From assembly GCF_011075055.1 (NCBI RefSeq), contig NC_058149.1:7694449-7758448 (forward strand): a stretch of 64,000 nucleotides of DNA, in the 5' to 3' direction. Below, piece by piece: positions 1 to 11,411 of the stretch. Positions within the stretch are counted from its first letter, which is position 1. The number at the start of each line of letters is the position of its first letter. A program made the translations under genes and the position numbers. The notes under the pieces are model-generated. The model was not told the origin of the DNA, searched no databases, and was given only the letters and a program-made list of their open reading frames with translations. The stretch comes from Mangifera indica. Taxonomy: Eukaryota > Streptophyta > Magnoliopsida > Sapindales > Anacardiaceae.

Positions 1-422
1 TTGAGGTTTGTGAGACTATAGGCTCAAAAGATTCTAACAAAAAGAACTTTAGTGAAACTATAATTTCCGCTTGTCTTTAATATTAGCAGTCCCCTTTCCT
101 AGATATCTAGAACTGTTTTCTTCAAAACTGTTAGTGAGTATAGGATGGATCAGCAACCCTACTTTCATTACTCTATACCTTATTTTTAAATAGTTTTGTT
201 TCTTCATAGCAATAAAAAATAAGTAGACTTCTGTTTCCCAATAATCAACATCCTCAGCAAGGAAACAGATAACAAAATGGTAGTCATTAACTAGGTATTG
301 AGTCCAATGTTTGAGTATTTAGATGCTACCTAAATGCAAGCAACATAACAAAACCACCAAAGTTAATGTGCCAATACAGGTAATTGTCAACTAAAATAAG
401 GCCACTAAGTAGAAAAACTAAC
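1..422. other. Intron sequence 3' of the last visible TASH3-like exon
   Basis: A GTTAGT donor follows the exon that ends at 423 (minus strand). I found no further coding exon down to base 1, so this is most likely the start of the next intron of the truncated gene. It is AT-rich with no other recognisable feature. Confidence 0.55.
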
Positions 423-3400
423 CCCTGCACAGCACGATGCAGAAATGCTGGATTTCCGGGATCCAAAGGAAGCCTCCTCAAAGCACTTAAGGCAGCATAT
501 TGCAAGTTACTCCGGATGATTGACTAGAAAAATATCAATGCCAGAATTGAGCAGGAATGCAATAACCCATATTCAAGAAGGAATAGGATAATAATTAAAT
601 AGCAAATGATCTGTGAATTATCTCACATTGTAATTAACTGGTAAAATCTAAATATGGCACATTTTAATCAAACAAACAAAAAAATGCTCAACTAAGAGCA
701 CATGAAGGCAATCATGCAGCCTGTCTAATAAAATTAAGCAACATTCACAAAAGCTTAAGCTAAAAGGAAGATGCACAATTTAATCCTTTAAGGTTGGGTT
801 TGGTTCAAGGAAAAAAATATTATTTTATTACTTATATTACTTTATTTGAATGATAAATAATAAAATATTCCAGTAATCTTTTATTACCAATAGTGATATG
901 ACAGGTAATATAAAAAATAATTTTATTACCACCTTCACATTAGGTATTAAAATATTACCAAGGTAATATTGATTTTATTATAATTATATTTTTACTTAAT
1001 ATTTTTTTAAAACAAAAAGAACCTCATTTCAATTAATATAACAGATAACATGTAAAATATTTTAGAATAATTATACCAAAGAGCATTTAAGAAAAAAAAT
1101 ATTTTAGTATTCTTTTATTATCTTTAACCAAACACAATAATTATTTATACCTATCAGTTTTTATCAAATATAGTAATAATTTATACCAAGTAATCTCCTA
1201 GGTACTCTATCTTTAAAGTAATTTTTCATTTTTGGTAATAAAACACTACCAAGACCAAACGCACCCTAAAGGTAATGCATAGCCCCAGACCAAATAAATG
1301 CAAATATGAATGGTAAGACTACCCATATAGCACCAATAGGTACATGTAGATACTCCTACGTGTGCTTAAACGATATTTCAAGAAGCATGTCAAGTAGCAG
1401 GATGATGTGGGCCCCCATAAGTCAACTTTATCCCTGTAAAATAAAGGGGGTGATAATATTTTTATGGGTTCCTGCTCTGCTTGAGACATTTTGGGTATTG
1501 ATTTACAGTTACCTGTCCTGAATTAATATGCATAGAAGATTGATAATAAGTTCCAACATAGTTCATCAGGAAAGAGCAAATAAGAACAATCATACAATTT
1601 ACTAGCAAGAGGAAGAAGCCTTACAAGAAAGGAATAAATATCTCATAACTTTAAAAGTGACTGAAGTACAGAAAACCATTGCCCTTGTAAAAATCATCTC
1701 AACAAATTTAAATGAACAAACAAAAACTTAAATTGTAAAAGCATCAAAATAAAATTTTAAATTTTTTCTTTTTATTGAGATTTTTATCTGCACAACATAT
1801 TTTATACAATACTAAAAGTTCAGATGACAAATACTAATAATAATCATCATTATAATAAGTTTATAATAATACCTCTTTATCACCACCTTTGGTCCCAAAC
1901 ATGCCCTTTTTACGTTTTTGGGGGCCATCAGCAACCTGAATATCAATATGAATATGCAAATCATTATTTTGGTAAGTGAATTCCAAGGAAATACGAGAAA
2001 GCACCAAGGCTAAGTAACTAAATGGTAGGTATAACATGTTATCCAAAAAAATAATACTAATAATGAGGGTAAAATATTGTCAATTTCGTTTACCAACCAC
2101 CTTCATAAAAATTTCAACAAAAAAAATCAAAACAACCAAAAATTATAATATAAATGTGTTTCCCTCCATATGTAACAAAAAGGACAAACTCAAGGCTTCT
2201 TTGAGAAATTTATACTCACTGAAAAAGGATAACCAAAGTGGGAAAAAATTACCTCCAGATGATTCGCGTATTCAATGAACTTAAATATTAGAAAGAAAAC
2301 TGTGGAATTAATGAATCATGCACCCTGCCAAAATGACTATATTAAACCCTAAATTTTATCCCAAACCTCCACTACCTAAAACCAAATAATTACTGAAACA
2401 TAAAAATCCCCAGACATTTAAATAGCAAGATGGGACAATGTTTTTCCTGTGATGATATAAAATGCTCACATTTTCAATAATCTCATCCACAAATGCATCA
2501 TAGAACAAACAGGAAAATTGTCTTATTGCTACTAAAGTATAAATTAAAACTTAAAAAACAAAAATGAAAAAATTTCTATATAGTCCAAATATCATGTTAA
2601 AGTAAGCAAGAACAATATGAAACAACTAGGGCTGGATTCGAGCCGAGCCAGCTCGAGCTCGAGCTCGGCTCGGCTCGGTTCGAGCCCGAAACGAGCCGGG
2701 CTCAGCTCGGCTCGATCGAGCTCGAGCCGAGCCCGAGCTGGCTCGGGATATTTTTTAAAAAAATTTTTTATACAAAACGGCGTCGTTTTGATTCATATAT
2801 ATATACAAAACGATGTCGTTTTGATATAAAAAACGAGCCGAGCCGAGCCGTTACCGAGCCGAACTGAAAACGAACCGAACTCGAGCCGAGCCGAATTCGG
2901 CTCGAGTCGAGCTCGAGCCGAACTCGAGCCGGCCCTCAAAAAGCCGAGCCGAGCCCGAGCTGGCTGCGAGCCGAGCTCGGCTCGGCTCGAATCCAGCCCT
3001 AGAAACAACACAAAGTTAAGTCAAAAATTAATGAAAAACTGCCATAGGAACAAACCTTATCAAGAATGCCGAACACAATTTCATACAATTTGGAGAAAAT
3101 TTCAGAGTTGCTAGAAGGAGAATAAGTAAGAGCCTTCAAAGCTTGAAGTCTCCGAGCATGAACTTCACAGAAAATAAAAAAGTATTTAGTCAAAGATGAA
3201 CGACAACATCAAAAAGTACTTTTCATGGTCTTAGAAATGAAGAAATAACAAAAACAAGATTATATTCATATAGCACTATTGTTGCTTCAATCAAGATATA
3301 CTGCAAGAGAAAGGTAGACAATTTAATACAAATTTCTAAAAGAAACCATTCAAAGAGAACCTTGCCAAAACAGTAATAAAAGTGAGTGATGACAACTTTA

Positions 3401-5723
3401 CTAAGTCTTGGCCATATAATTTCCGAGTGAAGGGTACATAAGTTATTACAGATCAAAGAATAGAACTGTTGAACCCAGTCAACTGTATTCACCATAAAAT
3501 TTTAATATTCATTCATGCATGCATATAGCCATGCACTGTTCAAATTATGCGATAATAAATATTTGACTGTAAATACTAGGCTACAATTTCTAATTATTTC
3601 ATTTTTTTTTTTTGGGCATAAGAAACATAAGTTACATTAAATCAGAAAAAGAGGATACAAAAAATGAACCACAGGAACATCCAAAACCAATCCCACTGTA
3701 GAAAACAAGAACAATACAAAAAAGATTACAACTCCATGAACAAAGTATCAAAAACGTTAATTAAATTCAAATTGAAAAAGAAAAAGGAACTGCCTTTATC
3801 CTCCTTGGTTATACAAGGCCAAAAAGGGGAAAATAAATTAATTCTGTCCCATAGGCTACCAACCTATTCATTTATTTTTCCTTCAAAACTCATCTCTTTC
3901 TCTCTTCCAAATTAACAAAAAATAAATAAAAGGCTGCACATTTTTAAAGAATTCTGTCCCATAGGATTTCTAAAAGATTTGATGATATCTCTTTCTTCTT
4001 TATTTTTTTATATTGACATGCTTTGTAACTAAATTTGGAGTTCAATGAAGTAATTTTATCTTTTGACTTTTGCATATTTAGTGTTTCATGCACTATTGCA
4101 ATTTCAACCCTCTGATAAAGATCTCTTGTTTTGTACGGACAAAAAGGAACAAACTAAAAACTGTCTAAGAAAAAACACAAAAGAAATTAAAAAAAAAAGA
4201 GAGAAAGAAGAGTGGGACACATAAGGGAGAGTACAACCAAACTTTGGTCAAACAATAAATGTATCCAGAAAAGTGGGACACATAAGGTAAACTATTTTTA
4301 AGGGAAAAAAAAATTTTAGAACAGATAACAACTGAGAAATTTCTTAGACATAATGCTGACTAATCACACTAAACATAAGTCTCCAGGGTCTGATCAACCT
4401 TCAAGGGCTTTTTTTTTAGTTGAAACAGTAAATTGCAAAAGCACTGAAGTACAGATGAACATCATTATAGTACTTGTGAAGACGTGTAAATATTTAAACT
4501 ACTGAATCAATCAAATTAATAAACATTTGCATATCATGTAAAGCTAGGAAACAACTTTACATTCAACATCAGGATTTGAAGCTTCTGTTGTAAGCTGGTT
4601 AACAATTCTAGGAACCACATCAGCTCTAGTTACACCTCCACCAGCATCTATGTCAGCAAGGGCATCCCAGTTCGGAGTTGGGATCCCACCACCCGGACTT
4701 AAGCCTTGCACCCCAGTATCCGATAAAATTCTGGCCAAGTAATAATAGACATAGCGTAGTACACTTCTATCTTCACATTGTTGATCCAGCTGTTGAATTC
4801 ATTAAAACAAACAGAAATCAAGCAACAATTACAATAAACATGGTCTATAAATAAAAGAACCTACAGTGTTTACTTTATAACAAGAGCATTCCCACAGGAA
4901 CTATTAACTCATTATAAAAAAACAAAGTAGGCTTCTACTCAATCAGATACAAAATAATGTATACAATGATAAGAAAACTATAGCATACCATAAGAAGAGA
5001 AGGCGCCAAGGAAGGGTCAACAGAATTATACACAGCGAGCTTTGGAAAAACATGAAGCACTAATTGTTTCTGTGAACTTTTCTATTCACAAATCATACAA
5101 AACAAAAGATTAAAAAAAATAAATTGCAAGTAAAAGTAAGTAAATATTAGAAAATATTAGAAAATCGAAGTCAAAAAAGGCAATGTTCACCTGATCTGAA
5201 GTAGCAGCTAGTTCATGAATACTCCTCGCAAGTTGCGCATATGAAACCGGCTGTAAATGTTGCTTTCAATTTAAATTTATTTACATATAAATTTTCTTTA
5301 GCATAATTTAGACAGAATTAAGACAATTTAGTTAACCTTTTTGTTCTTGTTTTGCCTCTGCGGCATGATATTGATGTTGCCACGAACCGGATTCAAAACG
5401 GCCTTGGCCGCAGAAACGGTGTCGTTCTGGATCTGCATCAACGTCGCTCTCTTGGACTTCTTCTCTCCCAATGTCGTCTTCGTCGAAATACCTCCGCCAC
5501 CGCTCGACACTGATGTCGGGGCAGCCGCCGACGGCGCCGTGGATCCCGACGACGCCGTCGTCATTGTGGAAGCCGTGGACGGGTCAGCCGTTATCAGATC
5601 CATCAAAGTGGTTCCTGAAGAGTCCTGCAAATAAAATGAAATTAATTTTTGTTAAGAAAATTGAGTAGTTGACTGAACAATGAGATCTGAGAAGTAGTGA
5701 TTTAACGTATAATTTACCGTCAT
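423..5723 (-). CDS. TASH3: TASH3-like TPLATE-complex SH3-domain protein, N-terminal part (partial gene)
   Basis: Eight exons join in frame, in transcription order: 5723..5718, 5624..5337, 5250..5191, 5081..4989, 4789..4561, 3162..3056, 1935..1873 and 523..423. They give about 315 residues, all with GT..AG introns. Exon 1 codes only Met-Thr; exon 2 then starts DSSGTTLMDLITADP. Later exons give PVSYAQLARSIHELAATSDQ, a stretch with RYVYYYLARILSDTG and GGGIPTPNWDALADIDA, then FHARRLQALKALTY and KLYEIVFGILDKV, then VADGPQKRKKGMFGTKGGDKE. I recognise this as the conserved N-terminus of the plant SH3-domain protein TASH3 (At2g07360 family), a subunit of the TPLATE complex in clathrin-mediated endocytosis at the plasma membrane. 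The family protein is about 1200 residues, so the helical-repeat body and C-terminal SH3 domain should lie left of base 1. The name rests on remembered family similarity; the exon joins are read directly. Introns hold a Tourist-like and a hAT-like MITE. Confidence 0.8.
792..1266. mobile_element. Tourist-like (PIF/Harbinger) MITE, copy 1
   Basis: A 475-bp AT-rich non-coding element flanked on both sides by TAA (789..791 and 1267..1269). Its ends are complementary: GGTTGGGTTTGGT on the left, ACCAAACGCACCC on the right. A 3-bp TAA/TTA duplication and a terminus rich in GTTTGG are typical of Tourist MITEs. It shares its internal 'ggtaat..ttattacc' pattern with copies at 12763 and 38191. It lies in an intron of the TASH3-like gene. 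Confidence 0.72.
2627..3001. mobile_element. GAGC-rich hAT-type MITE, copy 1 (intact target duplication)
   Basis: A 375-bp element bounded by an exact 8-bp duplication GAAACAAC (2619..2626 and 3002..3009). Both ends read TAGGGCTGGATTCGAGCC inward, as perfect terminal inverted repeats continuing into GAGC/GGCTC-rich subterminal arms. The centre holds ACGGCGTCGT and ACGATGTCGT boxes set in AAAA..TTTT. The 8-bp duplication and TAGGG terminus indicate the hAT superfamily. No coding capacity. It sits in the TASH3-like intron between exons 6 and 7. Confidence 0.82.
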
Positions 5724-6119
5724 GATTGGTTTGAGAAGACAGAAATTGGGTGAGATTATTTATTTGTAAAATTAAATTTTATAAGACTTTTGAAGAAGCC
5801 ATTTGATTCATCAACTTTACTTCCTGTTGATGCCGCCCCTTTAAAATGACGGGGTGCTTCGGTTGACGATGAAATAAGCAAACAGAGGGGCTTACTTGGA
5901 ATAACAGAATTAAAGCGCTCTTTAGCTTAAGCGCAATACTGTTCTTATGTAAAATTTAAGGTGATTTAAAAAAAAAGTAGAATAATATTAAGCACATTCT
6001 GCTCAAATGCCGCATTTCCATGTTAATTACAAAAGTAATGTACAGCACTGTTGTGATATAAAATGTATATATTTTACAAATATATGATATTTCATCTATA
6101 AAAGGGAAATTAAAGAATT
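5724..6119. promoter_or_regulatory. Upstream region of the TASH3-like gene
   Basis: This is the non-coding, AT-rich stretch immediately upstream of the minus-strand start codon at 5723..5721, before the dispersed repeat that begins near 6120. It should hold the leader and core promoter. I could not place a TATA box or transcription start with confidence. Confidence 0.35.
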
Positions 6120-7600
6120 AACCAAAACAACAGAGGTCTAAGTGAGATTATTCTAAAAGTTAAAAATTAAGCAAAAATACCCTATTTAGTTGCAATGACC
6201 AAAATGTCTTTATATATAAACTAAAAATAATCATATCTCTGCCCAAATTTCCCCTTAATCACCATTAGGATTCAAAGAAATTCATAGGTCTCTTATGGGT
6301 AGGGTTGGATCCAAGCCGAGCTTGACTCGGCTCGAGCTCGACTCAGCTCGGTTCGAGCTCGAGCTTGCTCGAATTGGCTCGGTAAATTTTTTTAAAATTT
6401 TTTATACAAAACGACGTCGTTTTGATTAATATATATTAAAAACGACGTCGTTTTGATAAGAAAAAACGACGTCGTTTTGATAAGAGAAAACGAGTCGAAT
6501 CGAGCCGAAACGAACCGAGCCAAACGCGAGCCCGAAACGAGTCGAGTCGAGCTCGAGCCAAACTCGAATCGCTCATATATGAACCGAGCCGAGCTCGAGC
6601 TAGCTACGAGCCAAGCTCGGCTCGGCTCAAATCCAGCCCTACTTATGGGTCATTCACGATTCAACGTCGTTCAACTTCTTTGAACTTTTGTCGGCATTTT
6701 TTGTGTTTTCTGATGACTAAAATGGCAAAAAAAGATAGTACATCATCTCTACTCTTGTTTGAATCATTTTATTATTAGAATTATTGCGATTTGATAAAAA
6801 TTTTAAACGTTGAATGTTTAGAGTTTTAATTTTGAATAATGCAGAAAATATTTTGATTCTTACTTATTTTGGTTGAATTTTTTAAAGGATGTTGTGTTAT
6901 AGGATGTATAGATTTGATTTTTGTTGAAATTGAACTCTGAAATGATGATTTTTTACTTGAAAATATCTTAGTTTCATCGAAAATTCACTTGAGGGACCCC
7001 GAGATATCCTAGGACCTAAGGGACATCAAAGGAAACCCCCAGGGGGAGAGGGTATTTTGAACAATAACCCAGGAAGTGATCCAAAGAACATAGAGGAATA
7101 CAGGGGGTGGGAGGAAATTTAATTTTTTGAAACTATAGGACCTGTGATGATAGGAAAATTGATAAGGCACCAATAAAAAAACTATAGAGCCTATGAGCGG
7201 GTAGAAAATATTTAAGGGGGCAAATAACATTTTTTCACTCTTAAAGTTTTTCGACGTGTAATTTTCGAATTTTATATCAAATTCTCCTGTTTTAGTGTTT
7301 TTCGATGTGTAATTTACAAATTTAAGGTTTGTTTCTTATTTTTCTACTTTTCTAAGCACATTTTTCGATGTAATTTCTGAATTTCAAATATCGATTTTGT
7401 GGTTTTTGTTATACTAAGCTATTTAAATGTTTAGTTTTCAAATTTCATGTTCGTTTTTCCTATTTTAGGGTTCTTCACCGTATAGTTTTCGAATTTCAGG
7501 TTTGTTTCTTTATTTTTGTATTTTCTAAACTCGTTTTCTTATATAATTTTTTAATTTTAGATCAATATTTTGGTTTTTCATTTAAAATGTTACTTCTCCA
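6120..7600. repeat. Dispersed repeat, unclassified (copy 1, interrupted by a hAT-type MITE)
   Basis: This AT-rich stretch starts 'aaagggaaattaaag' and contains a homopolymer-rich GGGACCC/CCCCCAGGGGG patch near 7000-7100. It ends in degenerate units near 7230-7590 carrying 'tttttcgacgtgtaattttc'. A second, opposite-orientation stretch with matching features lies at about 21720-23360. A hAT-type MITE is inserted at 6300. I see no conserved protein and cannot name the family; the outer limits are approximate. Confidence 0.4.
6300..6641. mobile_element. GAGC-rich hAT-type MITE, copy 2 (intact target duplication)
   Basis: A 342-bp element flanked by an exact 8-bp duplication CTTATGGG (6292..6299 and 6642..6649). 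Its ends are TAGGGTTGGATCCAAGCC and the complement TAGGGCTGGATTTGAGCC. The centre has three perfect AAACGACGTCGTTT palindromes (about 6409-6424, 6438-6454 and 6463-6479). It is the same family as the element at 2627 and lies inside an older dispersed repeat. Confidence 0.82.
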
Positions 7601-10150
7601 CTTCCATGTAACTGCTCCTAAGGGTTAACAAAGTAAGTGGTGCATAACTCTCACCTTACTTTTCTCTTCAGTTATATATTTGATGAAATTATGTATATTA
7701 AGAATTCATGCATAAGTACTGGAGAGAACAAATTCGATAGTTACATACACCCTTTATTGTGTAATTTGGATAGTTTGGAAGCTCTTGTAGTTAAAGGATG
7801 AAGCTAGCTGCTACTATGCTACAATTCAAAACAAAGCAATGACGAGAGATTAATTTTATATTCCACAAATTTTTGGTTTTGATTTTATTATGTGCAAATT
7901 TGATTTTGTTGATAGATATAAAATTTTATTATGTTTAACATTTGGTATCAAAGTATGTATGATTTTTGCTTTGATTAAGTGTTGAATATTTGATGAAATT
8001 CATGTTGGAATCGATTTTTCTATAGAGAGAATTATTTTTAGGCCTTTTTGGCTTAAAACGAATGTTTAGATGAATTAAGATGAAAAAATTGACCTTTAAA
8101 ACATTAAATATTGCATTTTGTAGGTCATTTTAACTCTGGGTTTGTATTCAAATTCACATTAAGTTAATTAACCTAAATTAAAACTTGGTTACAGGTAAGC
8201 GACGATTTTCTAGCCGTTATGTCAATTGTTTTTAGTTACAATAACTAATATGTAATTCACTTTTAATAAAAATATATAAACAAATATTTTTCATATGATA
8301 TATTAACTTCTTTTGGTTCTACTAACATTGTTTTGTATAGCCAAAATTTAAGGTAAAAAAAAATTGGGTTGGGTACTCAATCCAATACTCAAAATTGCAA
8401 TTAGGGTTTATTCCAACGTTGATTATTGTTCTTTAAAGGGAAAGATTGGAACAAGACTCAAAGCCTATCGATTCCTCAAAAATTAGACTTGAAACCTACT
8501 TGACGTTTGCTAGTTCTAGGATAAAACCATGTAGCCAACTGTTGCTCAATTTCAGTCAGGCAACTTTGCTCAGCCCATGTTAACGCTTAGTAGAATATCA
8601 TTTTAACCCCCTCATTTTGCCAATTAAAATATCATTTATCCCTTGAAAAAATTTTGCCTAGTGTTCATTGTACCCTCCAAAACCCCAACAAAAATTTGAT
8701 TGTACCCCTGTTTCGTCAAAATCTTGCTAGTAGGTGTGATCATTTCCATGACAAATCTTCTGTTTTACACTTAAAAAACACACTAACATTTTCTAAATCA
8801 CTTTTTTGTCAATATTGAACCAATTTTCATATAGAATAAAACAATATTTACTAACTAAAATTCCTAAACCCATACTTGAAGAAATCATAACATTAAATAA
8901 TCGACACTTCAATGATTAAAAAAAAAAAAAACTCTATAAAAAACCAATCAACATTTTATTGTAAATTTTAAACTTATATAGAGTAAGTTTTAATTTAAAA
9001 ATTATTGATTTTTGGTAAGGATTTCTTTACCTTTGTCATATTCTTGGTTTGAATATAAGTCAACTTTAGTTAAAAACTCTTTTATATATTTGAGTAAATT
9101 CATCCAACATAATTTTATTCTCAAATAAGGTTATTTTAATTAAATACCGTTTATAAAACGAGTATATTACATTTTTGCACTTAAAGTCTCAACTTAAAAA
9201 TATTTTTTCATCCCTTAATAAAAATTAATCACACTTTTTCTTAAAACCTAAAATCAAACTTTGTTAAAAAAAGCAATACTATAAAGGCAAAATAGTAATT
9301 TTTAACATCTAAGAATTTTGAAAAAAAAAAATTAAAAAATGAATCTTTTTACATATTTCATTATAACTTTTAAAATATAATAGTTTAACTCTTTTATAAA
9401 TTTGAAAATCTATAATTCAAACATTAAAACCCTAGTCATCACTTGACTAGATCTTATTGTCATTGACTTCACCAGGAAATAGAGATTATAAAGAATGGTA
9501 AGGTTATACAACAAAGAGGTAAGGTGCTATAAAGAGGTTTGATAAAAACTAAAGAGAGATTGAGTCACATTGTGTAGGGAGATCGTGAGAATAACATCAA
9601 TGAATTTTAAGAGTAGATGATAAAGGAGTAACCAATGGTGAATTCAACTTTGGATGGAGTGGGAAAGGTGAGATTAAAGAGATGAGATGCCAAAAGATGT
9701 AATAGGCATTTGATGGAGTTGGAAAGGGAGAGATCGATGTGTGGGATAGGTTGTTGAAGGTTTGATCGATGTAGAATGAGCTAAAAATATTGAGTGAATT
9801 CGGCGTAAGAATAAGTCAAAGATGGCAAAATCAACATCAAAAGTGTGTGTGGAAGTCAAAACAGTCAATATATGAGTTGTAAAAAATGAGAATAAAAGCT
9901 ATGGTTTTTTGGGCACCAATTAAGAAGATGGCAACGACGAAAGGAAAAGAAAAGAAGAGGGTTGTAATGAAATTTGTCATCTAAATGAAACTTTCTTAAT
10001 TTTTGTTAATTTATGGGAAAAGTCTTTTTTTGGTCAAACCTTGTGTGGGAAAATTGTCATATTATAATTTATAAAACCCCAATATTGGGGTGTGTTTAAC
10101 ACTTCCCGAACAAAGTGGATAACTTTATTGTATGCTATATTACGGGGTTA
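7601..10150. other. Intergenic, no gene seen
   Basis: This is AT-rich sequence between the divergently transcribed TASH3-like and Raf-like kinase genes. Both strands are full of stops and I recognise no conserved protein or RNA gene. The last few hundred bases should include the kinase promoter. Confidence 0.5.
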
Positions 10151-11411
10151 AAAAAGTAGACATACCAAGACAAAATTAAAAAAAAAAAAGAAAAAGAAAG
10201 CAACCAAGCGAAGAAGACCAGAAACAAAGAACCAAAATTTGTTTTTCTTCTTAGTCTTTCTTTTCTCCTTTCTTCCAACAACCAACTCATAACTCTTTCT
10301 TCTCCTTATATTAACTGGATCTCTTCCTTCAGCTTCTTCCGGAATCAGAATCTGCAAGTCAACTGCTCCTGATAGAGGTTCGTTTCGTTTCTGTTTGTTT
10401 CCTTTTTTAGTTTTTTAAGTCTTTTAACTCATATGTATTGATTTGCGGCTTTTGATTTTTTTTTTGAAAAGATGTGTTTTCAAGTTTGTGTAATATTTCA
10501 TGTTTGGTGTGGATTTAGTTGATATTTTCTCTTTTGATGTGGACTGTTTCTAATTTTGGATTTTAGGGATTCCTAAGTTTCTTCAAGGGTTTTTTCGATC
10601 CTTTGAATTTCATTTTTTTCTACGAATTTAATGAATTGAGGGTTTATTTGTGGTTCTACAACCTTTTGTCTTAGGTTGGATGGATTTTCATGGTATTTAA
10701 ACAGATTTTTTTTTTTTTAATATTAGTTAACTTGTTAGCGGTGCTTACTTTTTTTATAAATAATTTTAAGAAATTTGTGTTTTGGCACTCTCAATTTGTT
10801 CATCAGGTTTATCTGATAATAATATCCATAACATTTATCAATTATATACTGTTTAATTTGTTCACCAGGTTTATCTGATAATAATATCCATAACATTTAT
10901 CAATGATATACTGTTTTTATTATTGTTTTTGTTGAGTTAGGTCTGTAAGTTTGGCATTCATATATTGTTCTTGGGGTGATGGGTATATGGTTGTCACAGT
11001 AATATTTATCCTGAAACGCTTTCTCAATATAAGAAAGAGTAATACTATATGCACAACTCTTGTGGTCAACTTTATGCACAAACAATGATATGTCATCATG
11101 TGATTAGATAGTTGAAAATTAAAGATAAAACAATATTCAATTACATTATAACACATCGTTATTTGTGTACAAGTTGTGCACATAGTTTTATTATAGAAAT
11201 GATTATTGCAATATAAACTAGAATGATGTTGATGTGAATTTTTCTAACTTTTGTTTGGCATATGAGAAAATAAAGGTTGAATATTAAAGATTTATGCTCA
11301 ATTAATTTCCAATAATGAATTAGCTTTCTGTGTTTTCAGGTTTACTAGTAATTGAGCTTGAAAATTCTGATGCTGAAGAAATAATTAGGGTCTTTCTTAT
11401 CTGGCTAGAAA
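10151..11411 (+). promoter_or_regulatory. Probable 5' leader and leader intron of the Raf-like kinase gene
   Basis: A CT-rich stretch (10230-10377, TCTTTCTTCTCC-type) resembles a plant 5' leader and ends at an AG|GTTCG donor (intron from 10378). A pyrimidine tract with TTTTCAG gives an acceptor at 11339, and leader sequence then runs to the ATG at 11412. The intron would be 962 bp and contains a 62-bp tandem duplication. This is inferred from splice-like signals only. Confidence 0.45.
10793..10916. repeat. 62-bp tandem duplication
   Basis: Two adjacent, nearly identical copies (10793..10854 and 10855..10916), each containing CAGGTTTATCTGATAATAAT and CATAACATTTATCAAT. The copies differ at only a few positions, so the duplication looks recent. 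It lies inside the putative leader intron of the kinase gene. Confidence 0.8.

Noticed and set aside
2617..3011. Arg/Ser/Ala-rich frames over the GAGC-rich MITE (also 6453-6683)
   Set aside because: Low-complexity translation of GAGC repeats in a non-coding hAT-type MITE.
5341..5668. Plus-strand frames opposite TASH3-like exon 2
   Set aside because: Antisense shadows of a conserved, correctly spliced minus-strand exon.
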